NCBI RefSeq assembly: GCF_900143095.1
Contig: NZ_FRDA01000015.1
Coordinates: 49,134-113,133 of the forward strand
Direction of reading: 5' to 3'
Source of the DNA: Pseudomonas asturiensis
GTDB lineage: Bacteria > Pseudomonadota > Gammaproteobacteria > Pseudomonadales > Pseudomonadaceae
DNA length: 64,000 bases
The notes below the pieces were generated by a model. It ran no database searches. It had not been told where the DNA came from and worked only from the letters and a program-made list of their open reading frames with translations. Below, piece after piece: positions 1 through 7,752 of this stretch (positions are counted from its first letter, which is position 1; each line of letters starts with the position of its first letter). The translations under genes and the position numbers were made by a program.

Positions 1-97
1 CACCCATATGTCGCTTCCGAAACCGCATCGCCAGCAAGCCGCCTCCCACGGTCCTTTGCCTGCGTATAGAGCGTGTGCATGATCATTTAGCGATCGT

Positions 98-1048
98 TTA
101 CAGCGCAAACGGCAGCGGTATGGATGTTTCCTGCCGCTGTGCCAGGCGCTGTTCGAATTCTGCCGGGTCGTGGATCAGCACGTCCTGTCCGGCGAAGGTT
201 TCTGCCGCGATCAAACGTGACAGCCAGAAACGCACACAGCCCACACGCAGCATCGTTGACCACAGCCTGGCTTCCGCCGCATTGAACGGCCGCAGGGCGG
301 CGTAGGCACCCAACATCGCGCGAGCGCGCACCGGGTCGATCTGGCCGTCTTCGCGCGAGCACCAGTCGTTCAGCGCAATGGCCAGGTCGTAGAGCATGGG
401 GCCCGAGCAGGCATTGTAGAAATCGATCAGTCCGGTCAGGTGCGTGCCTTCGAACAATACGTTGTCGCGGAACATGTCTGCGTGCAGGTTGGCGCGTGGC
501 AGCGCCAGGATCTGCGACTTGAGGTCTTCGATTTCCTGCAGCGATGTGTCCAGCAGTGTTTTTTGCTCTTCGCCCAGATGCGACAGGAAATTGCGGCCCT
601 CACTCAGCATCCAGTCCAGGCCGCGGTCGGTCTTGCGTTCCAGCACGTGATCGCGTGTTGCGAGGTGCAGATTGGCCAGCAACTCACCGATCTGAGCGCA
701 ATGCTGCGTGTTCGGCTGGCTAATGTGCTTGCCCGGCAGGCGCGGCTGCAGGAGGGCCGGCTTGCCTGCCAGCTCGCGCAACGCCTGGCCGTCGGTGGTG
801 CGCAAGGCGTAAGGCACGGGCAGGTCGGCGTCGTGCAGCACGTCCAGCAGTTCGATGAAAAACGGCATCTCCTGCACCGGTCCGCGTTCGACCAGCGTCA
901 GAACGAACTCACCCTGCTCCAGGCTGATGAAGTAGTTGGTGTTTTCGCTACCGGCGGCAATGCCTTGAAAGTCACGCAGACGGCCGAGCCCATAGGGGGC
1001 GAGGAATGTTTCCAGCTCGGGCCGAGCCAGTGGGGTAAAAACGGACAT
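98..1048 (-). CDS. thrB: Homoserine kinase
   Basis: Phosphorylates L-homoserine to O-phosphohomoserine in threonine biosynthesis, in the cytosol. The 316-residue protein has the aminoglycoside-phosphotransferase (APH/ThrB) fold used by Pseudomonas rather than the GHMP kinase of enterics. Visible signs are the N-terminal nucleotide-binding segment (GSENTNYFI), the catalytic-loop motif LHADMFRDNVLF and the following metal-binding segment GLIDFYNACSG. It starts at ATG 1048 and is full length. The DUF2782 gene lies 34 bp upstream on the same strand, so the two are probably co-transcribed. The 97 bases beyond its stop to the window edge hold nothing I recognise. Confidence 0.93.
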   Translation of the reverse strand: MSVFTPLARPELETFLAPYGLGRLRDFQGIAAGSENTNYFISLEQGEFVLTLVERGPVQEMPFFIELLDVLHDADLPVPYALRTTDGQALRELAGKPALLQPRLPGKHISQPNTQHCAQIGELLANLHLATRDHVLERKTDRGLDWMLSEGRNFLSHLGEEQKTLLDTSLQEIEDLKSQILALPRANLHADMFRDNVLFEGTHLTGLIDFYNACSGPMLYDLAIALNDWCSREDGQIDPVRARAMLGAYAALRPFNAAEARLWSTMLRVGCVRFWLSRLIAAETFAGQDVLIHDPAEFEQRLAQRQETSIPLPFAL

Positions 1049-1082
1049 ATCAGGACTGCCAGCAATAAGTGAATTTAGGGTG

Positions 1083-1370
1083 TTACCAGCTGAATATTTC
1101 CCACTGCGGGATCAGCATGTCCGGTTGGTCCGAACGAATGAAATTGGGGCTTGTACCATCGGCGCGCACCAGGAAATAGGGTTTGCCATGCTTGGGGGTG
1201 ATCTTGACCGCATACAGAAAGCCGTTCTGGCGGTACTCCTGAATGGTCTTGTCACCGTCGGTGCGGATCGTGACGTCCGGGGCCGCCGAGGGCGACTCTT
1301 CGGCGCTCATCGCAACCAAAGGGCAGAGTGCCAACAAGCCGGTCAACAACAGTCGATTTGCCTTGCGCAT
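1083..1370 (-). CDS. DUF2782 small secreted protein
   Basis: A 95-residue protein with a clear Sec signal peptide (residues 1-22, ending at AMSA) and a short mature part of the DUF2782 type. Conserved Pseudomonas proteins of this family sit between polA and thrB, and the same arrangement is seen here: divergent from polA and 34 bp upstream of thrB. The mature part contains IRTDGDKTIQEYRQNGFLY and ends with the aromatic tail PQWEIFSW. The function is unknown; a periplasmic location is inferred from the signal peptide. No catalytic motif is visible. Confidence 0.85.
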   Translation of the reverse strand: MRKANRLLLTGLLALCPLVAMSAEESPSAAPDVTIRTDGDKTIQEYRQNGFLYAVKITPKHGKPYFLVRADGTSPNFIRSDQPDMLIPQWEIFSW

Positions 1371-1444
1371 GATAACCTTGTCCCTTTGTCGTCAATGGTC
1401 CTCGCATTCTAGCGCCGACCCCGCCGAAAAGGTTGATTCTGCTC

Positions 1445-4210
1445 ATGAGCCAAGCACCCCTCGTCCTGGTGGACGGTTCTTCTTACCTCTATCGCGCCTT
1501 TCACGCACTGCCTCCACTGGCCACGTCCAAAGGGTTGCCGACCGGCGCCGTCAAAGGCGTGCTGAACATGCTCAAGAGCCTGCGTCGGCAGTACCCGGAC
1601 AGCCCGTTTGCCGTAGTGTTCGATGCCAAAGGCGGCACGTTCCGCGACACGTTGTATGCCGAGTACAAGGCCAATCGCCCCAGCATGCCGGACGACCTGC
1701 GCGTGCAGGTCGATCTGTTGCACGCCTGTGTCAAAGGCCTGGGCTATCCGCTGTTGTGCGTTGAAGGCGTAGAAGCAGACGACGTGATCGGCACACTGGC
1801 GCGCAGCAGCGCGGCGGCTGATCGTCCGGTGATCATCTCCACCGGCGACAAGGACATGGCGCAACTGGTCGACGGCCACATTACGCTGGTCAACACCATG
1901 ACGGGCAGCGTGCTGGACGTGGCTGGCGTAAAAGAGAAATTCGGTGTCGGTCCTGAGCACATCATCGACTACCTCGCGCTGATGGGCGACAAGGTCGACA
2001 ACATTCCGGGCGTTCCCGGCGTGGGCGAGAAAACAGCCGTCGGTCTGCTGGTCGGCGTGGGCGGCGGGCTGAACGAGCTGTATGGCAACCTTGACGCGGT
2101 CGCGGCCCTGCCGATCCGTGGCGCCAAGACATTGCCCGCCAAGCTTGAAGAGCATCGCGCCATGGCGTTTCTGTCCTACGAACTGGCCACCATCAAGATC
2201 GATGTGCCGCTGGATATCGAACTGGACCAGCTGCATTGCGGCGAGCCAGATCGCGAGGCGTTGATGGAGCTGTACGCCGAGCTTGAGTTCAAGAGCTGGA
2301 TCGAGGACCTGCAACGTGATGCCAAGCGCGCCGGGCAGGAGCTGGCGGTCGAAGAAGAGCCTGTGGTGGTCAAGGAAGCCGCTTACGACGTTATTCTGGA
2401 GCAGGCGCAATTCGACGCCTGGCTCAAGAAGCTGGAAGCTGCGCCACTGTTTGCCATCGTCACCCAAAGCAACGGCACCGACGCGCAACGCGCGCAACTG
2501 GTTGGCCTGTCGTTTGCCATCCAGACCCACGAAGCGGCGTACATCCCGCTGACTCACTCCTACATGGGCGTGCCGCAGCAACTGGATCGCGACACCGTGC
2601 TCAAGGCGCTAAAGCCGCTGCTTGAGGACCCGAACAAGATCAAGGTGGGTCAGCACGCCAAGTTTGCGATCAATCTGCTCGCCAACTGTGCGCTGGGCGG
2701 TGACCAGGCCCAGGGCATCGACCTGCAGGGCGTCAGGTTCGACACGATCCTGGAATCCTACGTGCTGGACTCCACCGCCACTCGCCATGACCGCGACAGC
2801 CTGGTGGCCAAGTACCTCACGCACACCCCGATCAACTTCCAGGACATCGCGGGCAAAGGTGCCAAGCAGCTGACATTTGATCAGATTGCCCTGGAGCAGG
2901 CAGGTATCTATGCCGCCGAGGAGGCTGATCTGACCCTGCGTCTGCACGAAGTCTTCCAGGCCCGACTGGCTGCGATTCCGACCCTGCAGCCTGTATTGAA
3001 CGACATCGAAATGCCGCTGGTGCCGGTGCTGGCGCGTATTGAGCGTCAGGGCGCGCTGGTGGATGCCAACCTGTTGGGCATCCAGAGCGTGGAGCTGGGC
3101 GACAAGATGACGGCGCTGGAACGCGAGGCCTTCGCCATCGCCGGTGAGGAGTTCAACCTGGGCTCGCCCAAGCAGTTGGGCGTGATTCTTTATGAAAAGC
3201 TGGGCATGCCGATCATCAGCAAGACCGCGACCGGTCAGCCGTCCACGGCCGAAGCGGTACTCGCCGAGCTGGCCGAGCAGGATTTCCCGTTGCCCAAGGT
3301 GCTGATGCAATACCGCTCCATGAGCAAGCTCAAGAGCACCTACACCGACCGCCTGCCTGAGCAGATCAACCCGCGCACGGGCCGTATTCACACTTCCTAT
3401 CATCAGGCCGTGGCTGTGACCGGGCGTCTGTCGTCCAGCGATCCGAACCTGCAGAACATTCCGATTCGTACCGCTGAAGGCCGTCGTATCCGGCAGGCGT
3501 TCGTCGCGCCCAAGGGCTACAAGCTGCTGGCGGCCGACTATTCGCAGATCGAGCTGCGGATCATGGCGCATCTGGCCCAGGACGAAGGTTTGCTGCACGC
3601 CTTCCGCAACGACCTGGACGTACACAGGGCCACGGCAGCCGAGGTGTTTGGCGTCGAGCTGGAGAACGTCACCAACGACATGCGCCGCAGCGCCAAGGCG
3701 ATCAACTTCGGTCTGATCTATGGCATGAGCGCCTTTGGTCTGGCCAAGCAGATTGGCGTCGACCGCAAGCAGTCGCAGGCTTATGTGGATCGCTACTTCG
3801 CTCGTTACCCAGGCGTGCTCGATTACATGGAGCGCACGCGGGCTCAGGCGGCGGAACAGGGCTTTGTCGAAACCATTTTCGGTCGTCGCCTGTACCTGCC
3901 TGACATCAATGCCAAGAACCCTTCACTGCGCAAAGGCGCAGAGCGTATGGCGATCAACGCGCCGATGCAGGGCACGGCGGCCGATATCATCAAAAAAGCG
4001 ATGATTGCCGTGAACGGCTGGCTGGACGAATCCGGTCTGGACGCGCGGGTCATCCTTCAGGTGCACGACGAACTGGTGCTGGAGGTGCGTGAAGACCTGG
4101 TGGATCAGATCAGCACCCAGATTCGTCCGCACATGAGCAGCGCCGCAGAATTGGCGGTTCCGCTGCTGGTGGAAGTCGGTGTGGGCAACAACTGGGACGA
4201 GGCGCATTGA
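1445..4210 (+). CDS. polA: DNA polymerase I
   Basis: A 921-residue polymerase for Okazaki-fragment processing and repair. The start is ATG 1445 (MSQAPLVLV); a TTG at 1433 in frame is less likely. The 5'-3' exonuclease domain (about 1-290) keeps its acidic motifs (VEADDVIG, STGDKDMAQLV, GDKVDNIPGVPGVGEKT). The polymerase domain has motif A (AADYSQIELRI), motif B (RRSAKAINFGLIYG) and motif C (QVHDELVLEV). The central 3'-5' exonuclease fold aligns well with E. coli PolA, but its metal ligands are changed: V339 and Q341 where E. coli has D355 and E357, A408 for D424, and E493 for D501. Proofreading is therefore probably lost. ErsA follows downstream. Confidence 0.97.
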   Translation: MSQAPLVLVDGSSYLYRAFHALPPLATSKGLPTGAVKGVLNMLKSLRRQYPDSPFAVVFDAKGGTFRDTLYAEYKANRPSMPDDLRVQVDLLHACVKGLGYPLLCVEGVEADDVIGTLARSSAAADRPVIISTGDKDMAQLVDGHITLVNTMTGSVLDVAGVKEKFGVGPEHIIDYLALMGDKVDNIPGVPGVGEKTAVGLLVGVGGGLNELYGNLDAVAALPIRGAKTLPAKLEEHRAMAFLSYELATIKIDVPLDIELDQLHCGEPDREALMELYAELEFKSWIEDLQRDAKRAGQELAVEEEPVVVKEAAYDVILEQAQFDAWLKKLEAAPLFAIVTQSNGTDAQRAQLVGLSFAIQTHEAAYIPLTHSYMGVPQQLDRDTVLKALKPLLEDPNKIKVGQHAKFAINLLANCALGGDQAQGIDLQGVRFDTILESYVLDSTATRHDRDSLVAKYLTHTPINFQDIAGKGAKQLTFDQIALEQAGIYAAEEADLTLRLHEVFQARLAAIPTLQPVLNDIEMPLVPVLARIERQGALVDANLLGIQSVELGDKMTALEREAFAIAGEEFNLGSPKQLGVILYEKLGMPIISKTATGQPSTAEAVLAELAEQDFPLPKVLMQYRSMSKLKSTYTDRLPEQINPRTGRIHTSYHQAVAVTGRLSSSDPNLQNIPIRTAEGRRIRQAFVAPKGYKLLAADYSQIELRIMAHLAQDEGLLHAFRNDLDVHRATAAEVFGVELENVTNDMRRSAKAINFGLIYGMSAFGLAKQIGVDRKQSQAYVDRYFARYPGVLDYMERTRAQAAEQGFVETIFGRRLYLPDINAKNPSLRKGAERMAINAPMQGTAADIIKKAMIAVNGWLDESGLDARVILQVHDELVLEVREDLVDQISTQIRPHMSSAAELAVPLLVEVGVGNNWDEAH

Positions 4211-4280
4211 TGGCGTAGTGGCGAAGTTGTCATCAATTTCGCCAAACGTTGTAGGAAATGTGAACTTTTCTTCATCGCTG

Positions 4281-4308
4281 GAACTTAACCGTCCAGACAG
4301 GAGTCAGA
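4281..4308 (+). promoter_or_regulatory. AlgU (sigma-22)-type promoter of ErsA
   Basis: GAACTT at 4281-4286, a 17-nt spacer, then TCAGA at 4304-4308. This matches the AlgU/RpoE-like consensus GAACTT-N16/17-TCtgA. It lies between polA and engB, just upstream of the expected ErsA start. A second GAACTT at 4262-4267 has no suitably spaced partner. Confidence 0.8.
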
Positions 4309-4313
4309 ACACA

Positions 4314-4441
4314 CGATTGGCTGACAAGCCAGTCATGCTCCTATGTTGTGTTAAGTGTTGGCAGATATCCGGATCTCACCCTAAGGTCCGGCCTTAGACC
4401 CCGAACTTCCCCCTCCCCATACGAAGTCCGGGGTTTTTTTT
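4314..4441 (+). ncRNA. ersA: ErsA small RNA (Spot 42-position sRNA)
   Basis: The polA-engB gap carries an AlgU promoter, a perfect 6-bp hairpin (4381-4386 with 4392-4397) and a strong intrinsic terminator whose loop is C-rich. That is the position and organisation of ErsA, the Hfq-binding envelope-stress sRNA of P. aeruginosa, and the inferred length of about 128 nt fits its known size of about 132 nt. In P. aeruginosa ErsA represses algC and affects alginate and biofilm. The loop here contains CTCCCCAT (4413-4420), the complement of the sequence before algC in this window (mRNA AUGGGGAG, plus strand 48906-48913). The 5' end is estimated from the promoter. Confidence 0.82.
4399..4441 (+). terminator. 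Rho-independent terminator of ErsA
   Basis: Stem CCCCGAACTT (4399-4408) with AAGTCCGGGG (4424-4433), one A-C mismatch, a 15-nt C-rich loop, then eight T (4434-4441). The loop doubles as the likely seed region of ErsA. Confidence 0.9.
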
Positions 4442-4450
4442 GCCTGCGAT

Positions 4451-5086
4451 TTACTCGGCAGGTGCCTTGTCTTCCAGCTCCATCCAGTCGGCCAGCACGG
4501 TGTAGGCTTCTTCCAGGCCCATGCGCTTGGGGGCCGAGAACAGTTGAATGGTCACGGCTTCACCCCAGCCCTTGCGGATCTCCGACTGAACCTTGAGCAG
4601 CGTGTTCTTGGCTGCGCCGTAGGTCAGTTTGTCGGCCTTGGTCAGCAGAATGTGCATCGGCATCTTGCTCGCCACGGCCCAATCCAGCATGAGCAGGTCG
4701 AAGTCGGTCATCGGATGGCGGATGTCCATCATCAGGATCAGACCCTTCAGGCTTTCGCGGCTGCCCAGATAGGCTTCCAGGTGACGCTGCCAGTGCTGTT
4801 TGAGCGGAATCGGCACCTTGGCGTAGCCGTAGCCCGGCAGGTCGACCAGGCGGCGATCTTCGTCCAGGCCAAAGAAGTTCAGCAACTGGGTGCGTCCCGG
4901 CGTCTTGGATGTACGTGCCAGGCTGGCGTGGGTCAGGGTGTTCAGCGCGCTGGACTTGCCCGCGTTGGAACGACCGGCAAACGCGACTTCAAACCCTTCG
5001 TCGTCGGGGCATTGGTCGACCTTGGCGGCGCTGAGCATGAAAGTGGCCTGTTGGCACAGACCGAGGATGGGGTTTTTGAGTTGCAT
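4451..5086 (-). CDS. engB: Ribosome biogenesis GTP-binding protein EngB/YihA
   Basis: A 211-residue TRAFAC-class GTPase required for late assembly of the 50S subunit. It has the P-loop GRSNAGKSSALN, the G2/G3 region (TPGRTQLLNFF, VDLPGYGYAKVP) and G4 (LTKADKL). Length and order are normal for the family. It converges on ErsA and is divergent from the cytochrome region. The start at ATG 5086 gives the usual N-terminus MQLKNPILGLCQQATF. Confidence 0.95.
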   Translation of the reverse strand: MQLKNPILGLCQQATFMLSAAKVDQCPDDEGFEVAFAGRSNAGKSSALNTLTHASLARTSKTPGRTQLLNFFGLDEDRRLVDLPGYGYAKVPIPLKQHWQRHLEAYLGSRESLKGLILMMDIRHPMTDFDLLMLDWAVASKMPMHILLTKADKLTYGAAKNTLLKVQSEIRKGWGEAVTIQLFSAPKRMGLEEAYTVLADWMELEDKAPAE

Positions 5087-5135
5087 GTGATTTCCGGTGA
5101 AGGCCCTGCCTGCAAGGCGTGTGGCAAGGGTGTCG

Positions 5136-5164
5136 TTTCCGTTTGGGTAGCGCGAGTATATAAT
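5136..5164 (+). promoter_or_regulatory. Candidate sigma-70 promoter
   Basis: A perfect TATAAT (5159-5164) lies 17 nt after a weak TTTCCG (5136-5141) in the engB/cytochrome gap. It is about 270 bp from the cytochrome c4 start and just ahead of the decayed cytochrome frame, so it may be the promoter of the lost gene now serving cytochrome c4. Confidence 0.4.
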
Positions 5165-5311
5165 GCCGCAACTTTTGTGTGTGCTTTCGTCTCCCGATGG
5201 GAGCCTGCACAGTTGAGCGAGATCAATATGCGCATTAGAACGCAGTCCGCTTTCAACCTGAAAGGTTTTTGCTGAGTCATCGGGCTTTCAAGCAGTTGTC
5301 ACAGGATCAAA

Positions 5312-5425
5312 GGCGATGCCGTTGCGCTGTGTGGAATGTGCAAGGACAGCAGTGGCCGCGATTTGCCGACTATCCTTCTGGATGAGCAAGTCATGGGCTA
5401 CGCGACTTTTCACCCCCTTGGCTGA
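5312..5425 (+). pseudogene. Remnant of a c-type cytochrome gene
   Basis: Frame 5312-5425 translates to 37 residues beginning GDAVALCGMCKDSSGRDLP and ending FHPLG before a stop. The CxxC followed by KD resembles a haem-binding CxxCH with the His ligand lost. There is no start codon; upstream the frame closes at a TGA (5273-5275), and another frame carries FKQLSQDQ just before, suggesting frameshifts. P. aeruginosa and P. putida carry an extra cytochrome gene at exactly this position between engB and cytochrome c4. I infer that this is the tail of that gene. The rest of the 350-bp gap shows only the promoter at 5136-5164. Confidence 0.45.
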
Positions 5426-5437
5426 TCGGATGACCTG

Positions 5438-6052
5438 ATGAACACATTACTCGTGAGTTTGCTGCTGGCCCTGGGCATATGCGCCTCTTCCCAGGCTGCC
5501 GATCCGGCGGGCAATGCCGCTGCCGGACAGGCAAAGACCGCCGTGTGCGGTGCCTGTCATGGCCCGGACGGCAACAGTCCGGCTCCCAACTTCCCCAAAC
5601 TGGCAGGCCAGGGCGAGCGCTACCTGCTCAAGCAACTGCGCGAGATCAAGGACGGCAAGCGCGTGGTCGTGGAAATGACCGGCCTGCTCAATAACCTTGA
5701 TGATCAGGATCTCGCCGACATCTCCGCGTTCTATGCGGGTCAGAAAGGCAGTATCGGCGCGGCGTCACCGGATCTGGTGGCCAAGGGCGAAGCATTGTTC
5801 CGGGGCGGCAGGCTGGATCAGGGCCTGCCCGCCTGCACCGGCTGTCACTCGCCTGATGGCGCCGGCAATATCCAGGCAGGTTTTCCTCATCTTGGCGGCC
5901 AGCATGCCGATTACATCAAGAAGCAGCTGACGGCCTTCCGTGAGGGTGATCGGACCAATGACGGCGACACCATGGTGATGCGTGCCATTGCGGCCAGGCT
6001 GAGCACACAGGATATTGAAGCGCTGGCGCACTACATTCAGGGTCTCCACTGA
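5438..6052 (+). CDS. Cytochrome c4, dihaem
   Basis: A 204-residue periplasmic electron carrier with a signal peptide (1-20) and two haem c sites, C37-GA-C40-H41 and C133-TG-C136-H137, in two homologous halves. Methionines in each half (for example VEMTGLLNN and TMVMRAI) are the likely distal ligands. Cytochrome c4 passes electrons from the bc1 complex to cytochrome oxidases. Very close to the P. aeruginosa protein in length and sequence. dsbA follows, which suits a protein whose cysteines need oxidation and reduction before haem attachment. The start ATG overlaps an upstream TGA, and no strong Shine-Dalgarno is visible. Confidence 0.95.
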   Translation: MNTLLVSLLLALGICASSQAADPAGNAAAGQAKTAVCGACHGPDGNSPAPNFPKLAGQGERYLLKQLREIKDGKRVVVEMTGLLNNLDDQDLADISAFYAGQKGSIGAASPDLVAKGEALFRGGRLDQGLPACTGCHSPDGAGNIQAGFPHLGGQHADYIKKQLTAFREGDRTNDGDTMVMRAIAARLSTQDIEALAHYIQGLH

Positions 6053-6099
6053 AGCGTGGAAATTGCAGGCCTGGGCATGACCTGCTTCACGCCGTCTGC

Positions 6100-6128
6100 A
6101 AAAAGGGCCACCACGGCTGCCCTTTTTT
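6100..6128 (+). terminator. Rho-independent terminator after cytochrome c4
   Basis: AAAAAGGGC (6100-6108) pairs with GCCCTTTTT (6119-6127), followed by T. It lies 48 bp past the cytochrome c4 stop. Confidence 0.75.
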
Positions 6129-6222
6129 GCGGTCGCCAGCGTTACACTAACGAACTCAAGCTTTCGCGTTCGGTCGAAAACACCGTCGCTCGAAGGCGAC
6201 TCAATCTGTCCAGGAGTAAAGC

Positions 6223-6867
6223 ATGCGTAATCTGATCATCAGCGCCGCGCTGGTTGCCGCCAGTCTGTTCGGTATGTCCGCTCAAGCTGCCGAGCCCATC
6301 CAGGCAGGCAAGCAATACGTCGAGCTGAGCAGCGCTGTGCCGGTTGCACAACCCGGCAAGATCGAAGTCGTGGAACTGTTCTGGTATGGCTGCCCGCACT
6401 GCTACGCATTCGAGCCGACCATCAATCCATGGGTTGAAAAACTGCCATCGGACGTCAACTTCGTGCGTATTCCAGCCATGTTCGGTGGCCCATGGGATGC
6501 CCATGGTCAGCTGTTCATCACCCTGGACACCCTGGGCGTAGAGCACAAGGTTCACGCCGCTGTGTTTGATGCGATTCAGAAAGGTGGCAAGCGTCTGACC
6601 GACAAGAACGACATGGCTGACTTCGTCGCCACTCAAGGTGTCGACAAGGAAAAATTCCTGAGCACGTTCGACTCCTTCGCGGTGAAGGGCAAGATCGCGC
6701 AGTACAAGGAACTGGCCAAGAAGTATGAAGTGACCGGCGTTCCGACCATGATCGTCAACGGCAAGTATCGCTTCGACCTCGGCTCTGCCGGTGGCCCGGA
6801 AGCGGCCCTGCAGGTTGCCGACCAGTTGATCGCCAAAGAGCGAGCGGCTGCCAAGGCCGCGAAGTAA
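6223..6867 (+). CDS. dsbA: Thiol:disulfide interchange protein DsbA
   Basis: Periplasmic oxidase that introduces disulfides into exported proteins and is re-oxidised by DsbB. The 214-residue precursor has a signal peptide (1-22, ending AQA), the thioredoxin-fold active site C57-P-H-C60 and the cis-proline loop TGVPTMI near the C-terminus. The start ATG 6223 follows CAGGAGTAAAGC. It is expressed with or just before the phosphatase-fold gene 9 bp downstream. Length and motifs are normal. Confidence 0.96.
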   Translation: MRNLIISAALVAASLFGMSAQAAEPIQAGKQYVELSSAVPVAQPGKIEVVELFWYGCPHCYAFEPTINPWVEKLPSDVNFVRIPAMFGGPWDAHGQLFITLDTLGVEHKVHAAVFDAIQKGGKRLTDKNDMADFVATQGVDKEKFLSTFDSFAVKGKIAQYKELAKKYEVTGVPTMIVNGKYRFDLGSAGGPEAALQVADQLIAKERAAAKAAK

Positions 6868-6876
6868 GCGCCGCTC

Positions 6877-7752
6877 ATGGGCCGCTGGGGTAAGGGCACA
6901 GAGCGAGTCGTTGGCCTGCATGATCCGCGGGTCAACGAACATCATCTGACGCAAAGCGGTTTGCCGGAAGACGGCAGGCTGCGGCTGCTCAGTTTCAATA
7001 TCCAGGTCGGTATCAGCACGGAGCGTTACCGGCATTACCTGACCCGCAGCTGGCAGCACCTGCTGCCGCACGTGGGGCGGGCGAGCAACCTGAAGAAAAT
7101 CGGTGAGCTGCTTCACGATTTCGATCTCGTTGCCCTGCAGGAAGTCGACGGCGGCAGCATGCGCTCAGGCTTCGTCAATCAGGTCGAGCACCTGGCCCAG
7201 CTGGGTGCTTTTCCGTACTGGTATCAACAACTCAATCGCAACCTGGGTCGCTTTGCTCAGCACAGCAATGGTGTATTGAGCCGTCTGCGTCCGGCCAGGA
7301 TCGAAGATCACCCATTGCCCGGCCCTGCGGGGCGTGGTGCGATTCTGGTGCGCTTCGGCGAAGGGGATGACGCGCTGGTAGTGGTCATGATGCACCTGGC
7401 GTTGGGCACGCGGACCCGAACCCGGCAACTGGCCTACATCCGTGAACTGATCGGCGGCTACCGCCATCAGGTGTTGATGGGCGACATGAACACCCACGCC
7501 AATGATCTGCTGGAGCATTCGCCGCTAAGGGACCTGGGCCTGCTCGCGCCGCAGATCGAAGCGACGTTCCCCAGCTGGCGGCCGCAACGCTGTCTTGATC
7601 ACATTCTGCTCAGCCCGACCCTGACGCTCGAACGCGTGCAGGTGCTGGCTCAGCCCATTTCCGATCACCTGCCGGTTGCTGTCGAGATTCGCCTGCCTGC
7701 GTCACTGCGTGGGGACTCGTTGCCTGTGCCTTCTGGTGGAAGCCTTGCATGA
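6877..7752 (+). CDS. Endonuclease/exonuclease/phosphatase family protein
   Basis: A 291-residue protein of the EEP (DNase I-like) superfamily. Family motifs are LLSFNIQVG near the start, the metal-binding Glu in VALQEVDGG, the central MMHLALGTRTRTRQ, the LMGDMNTHAND segment, and the terminal LDHILLSP and PISDHLPV, which hold the catalytic Asp-His pair. No signal peptide is seen, so it is probably cytosolic. The substrate is unknown: nucleic acid, phosphoinositide and sphingolipid enzymes share the fold. It starts 9 bp after dsbA and its stop overlaps the next start by 4 bp (ATGA), so it is probably translationally coupled to the GGDEF gene. Confidence 0.85.
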   Translation: MGRWGKGTERVVGLHDPRVNEHHLTQSGLPEDGRLRLLSFNIQVGISTERYRHYLTRSWQHLLPHVGRASNLKKIGELLHDFDLVALQEVDGGSMRSGFVNQVEHLAQLGAFPYWYQQLNRNLGRFAQHSNGVLSRLRPARIEDHPLPGPAGRGAILVRFGEGDDALVVVMMHLALGTRTRTRQLAYIRELIGGYRHQVLMGDMNTHANDLLEHSPLRDLGLLAPQIEATFPSWRPQRCLDHILLSPTLTLERVQVLAQPISDHLPVAVEIRLPASLRGDSLPVPSGGSLA

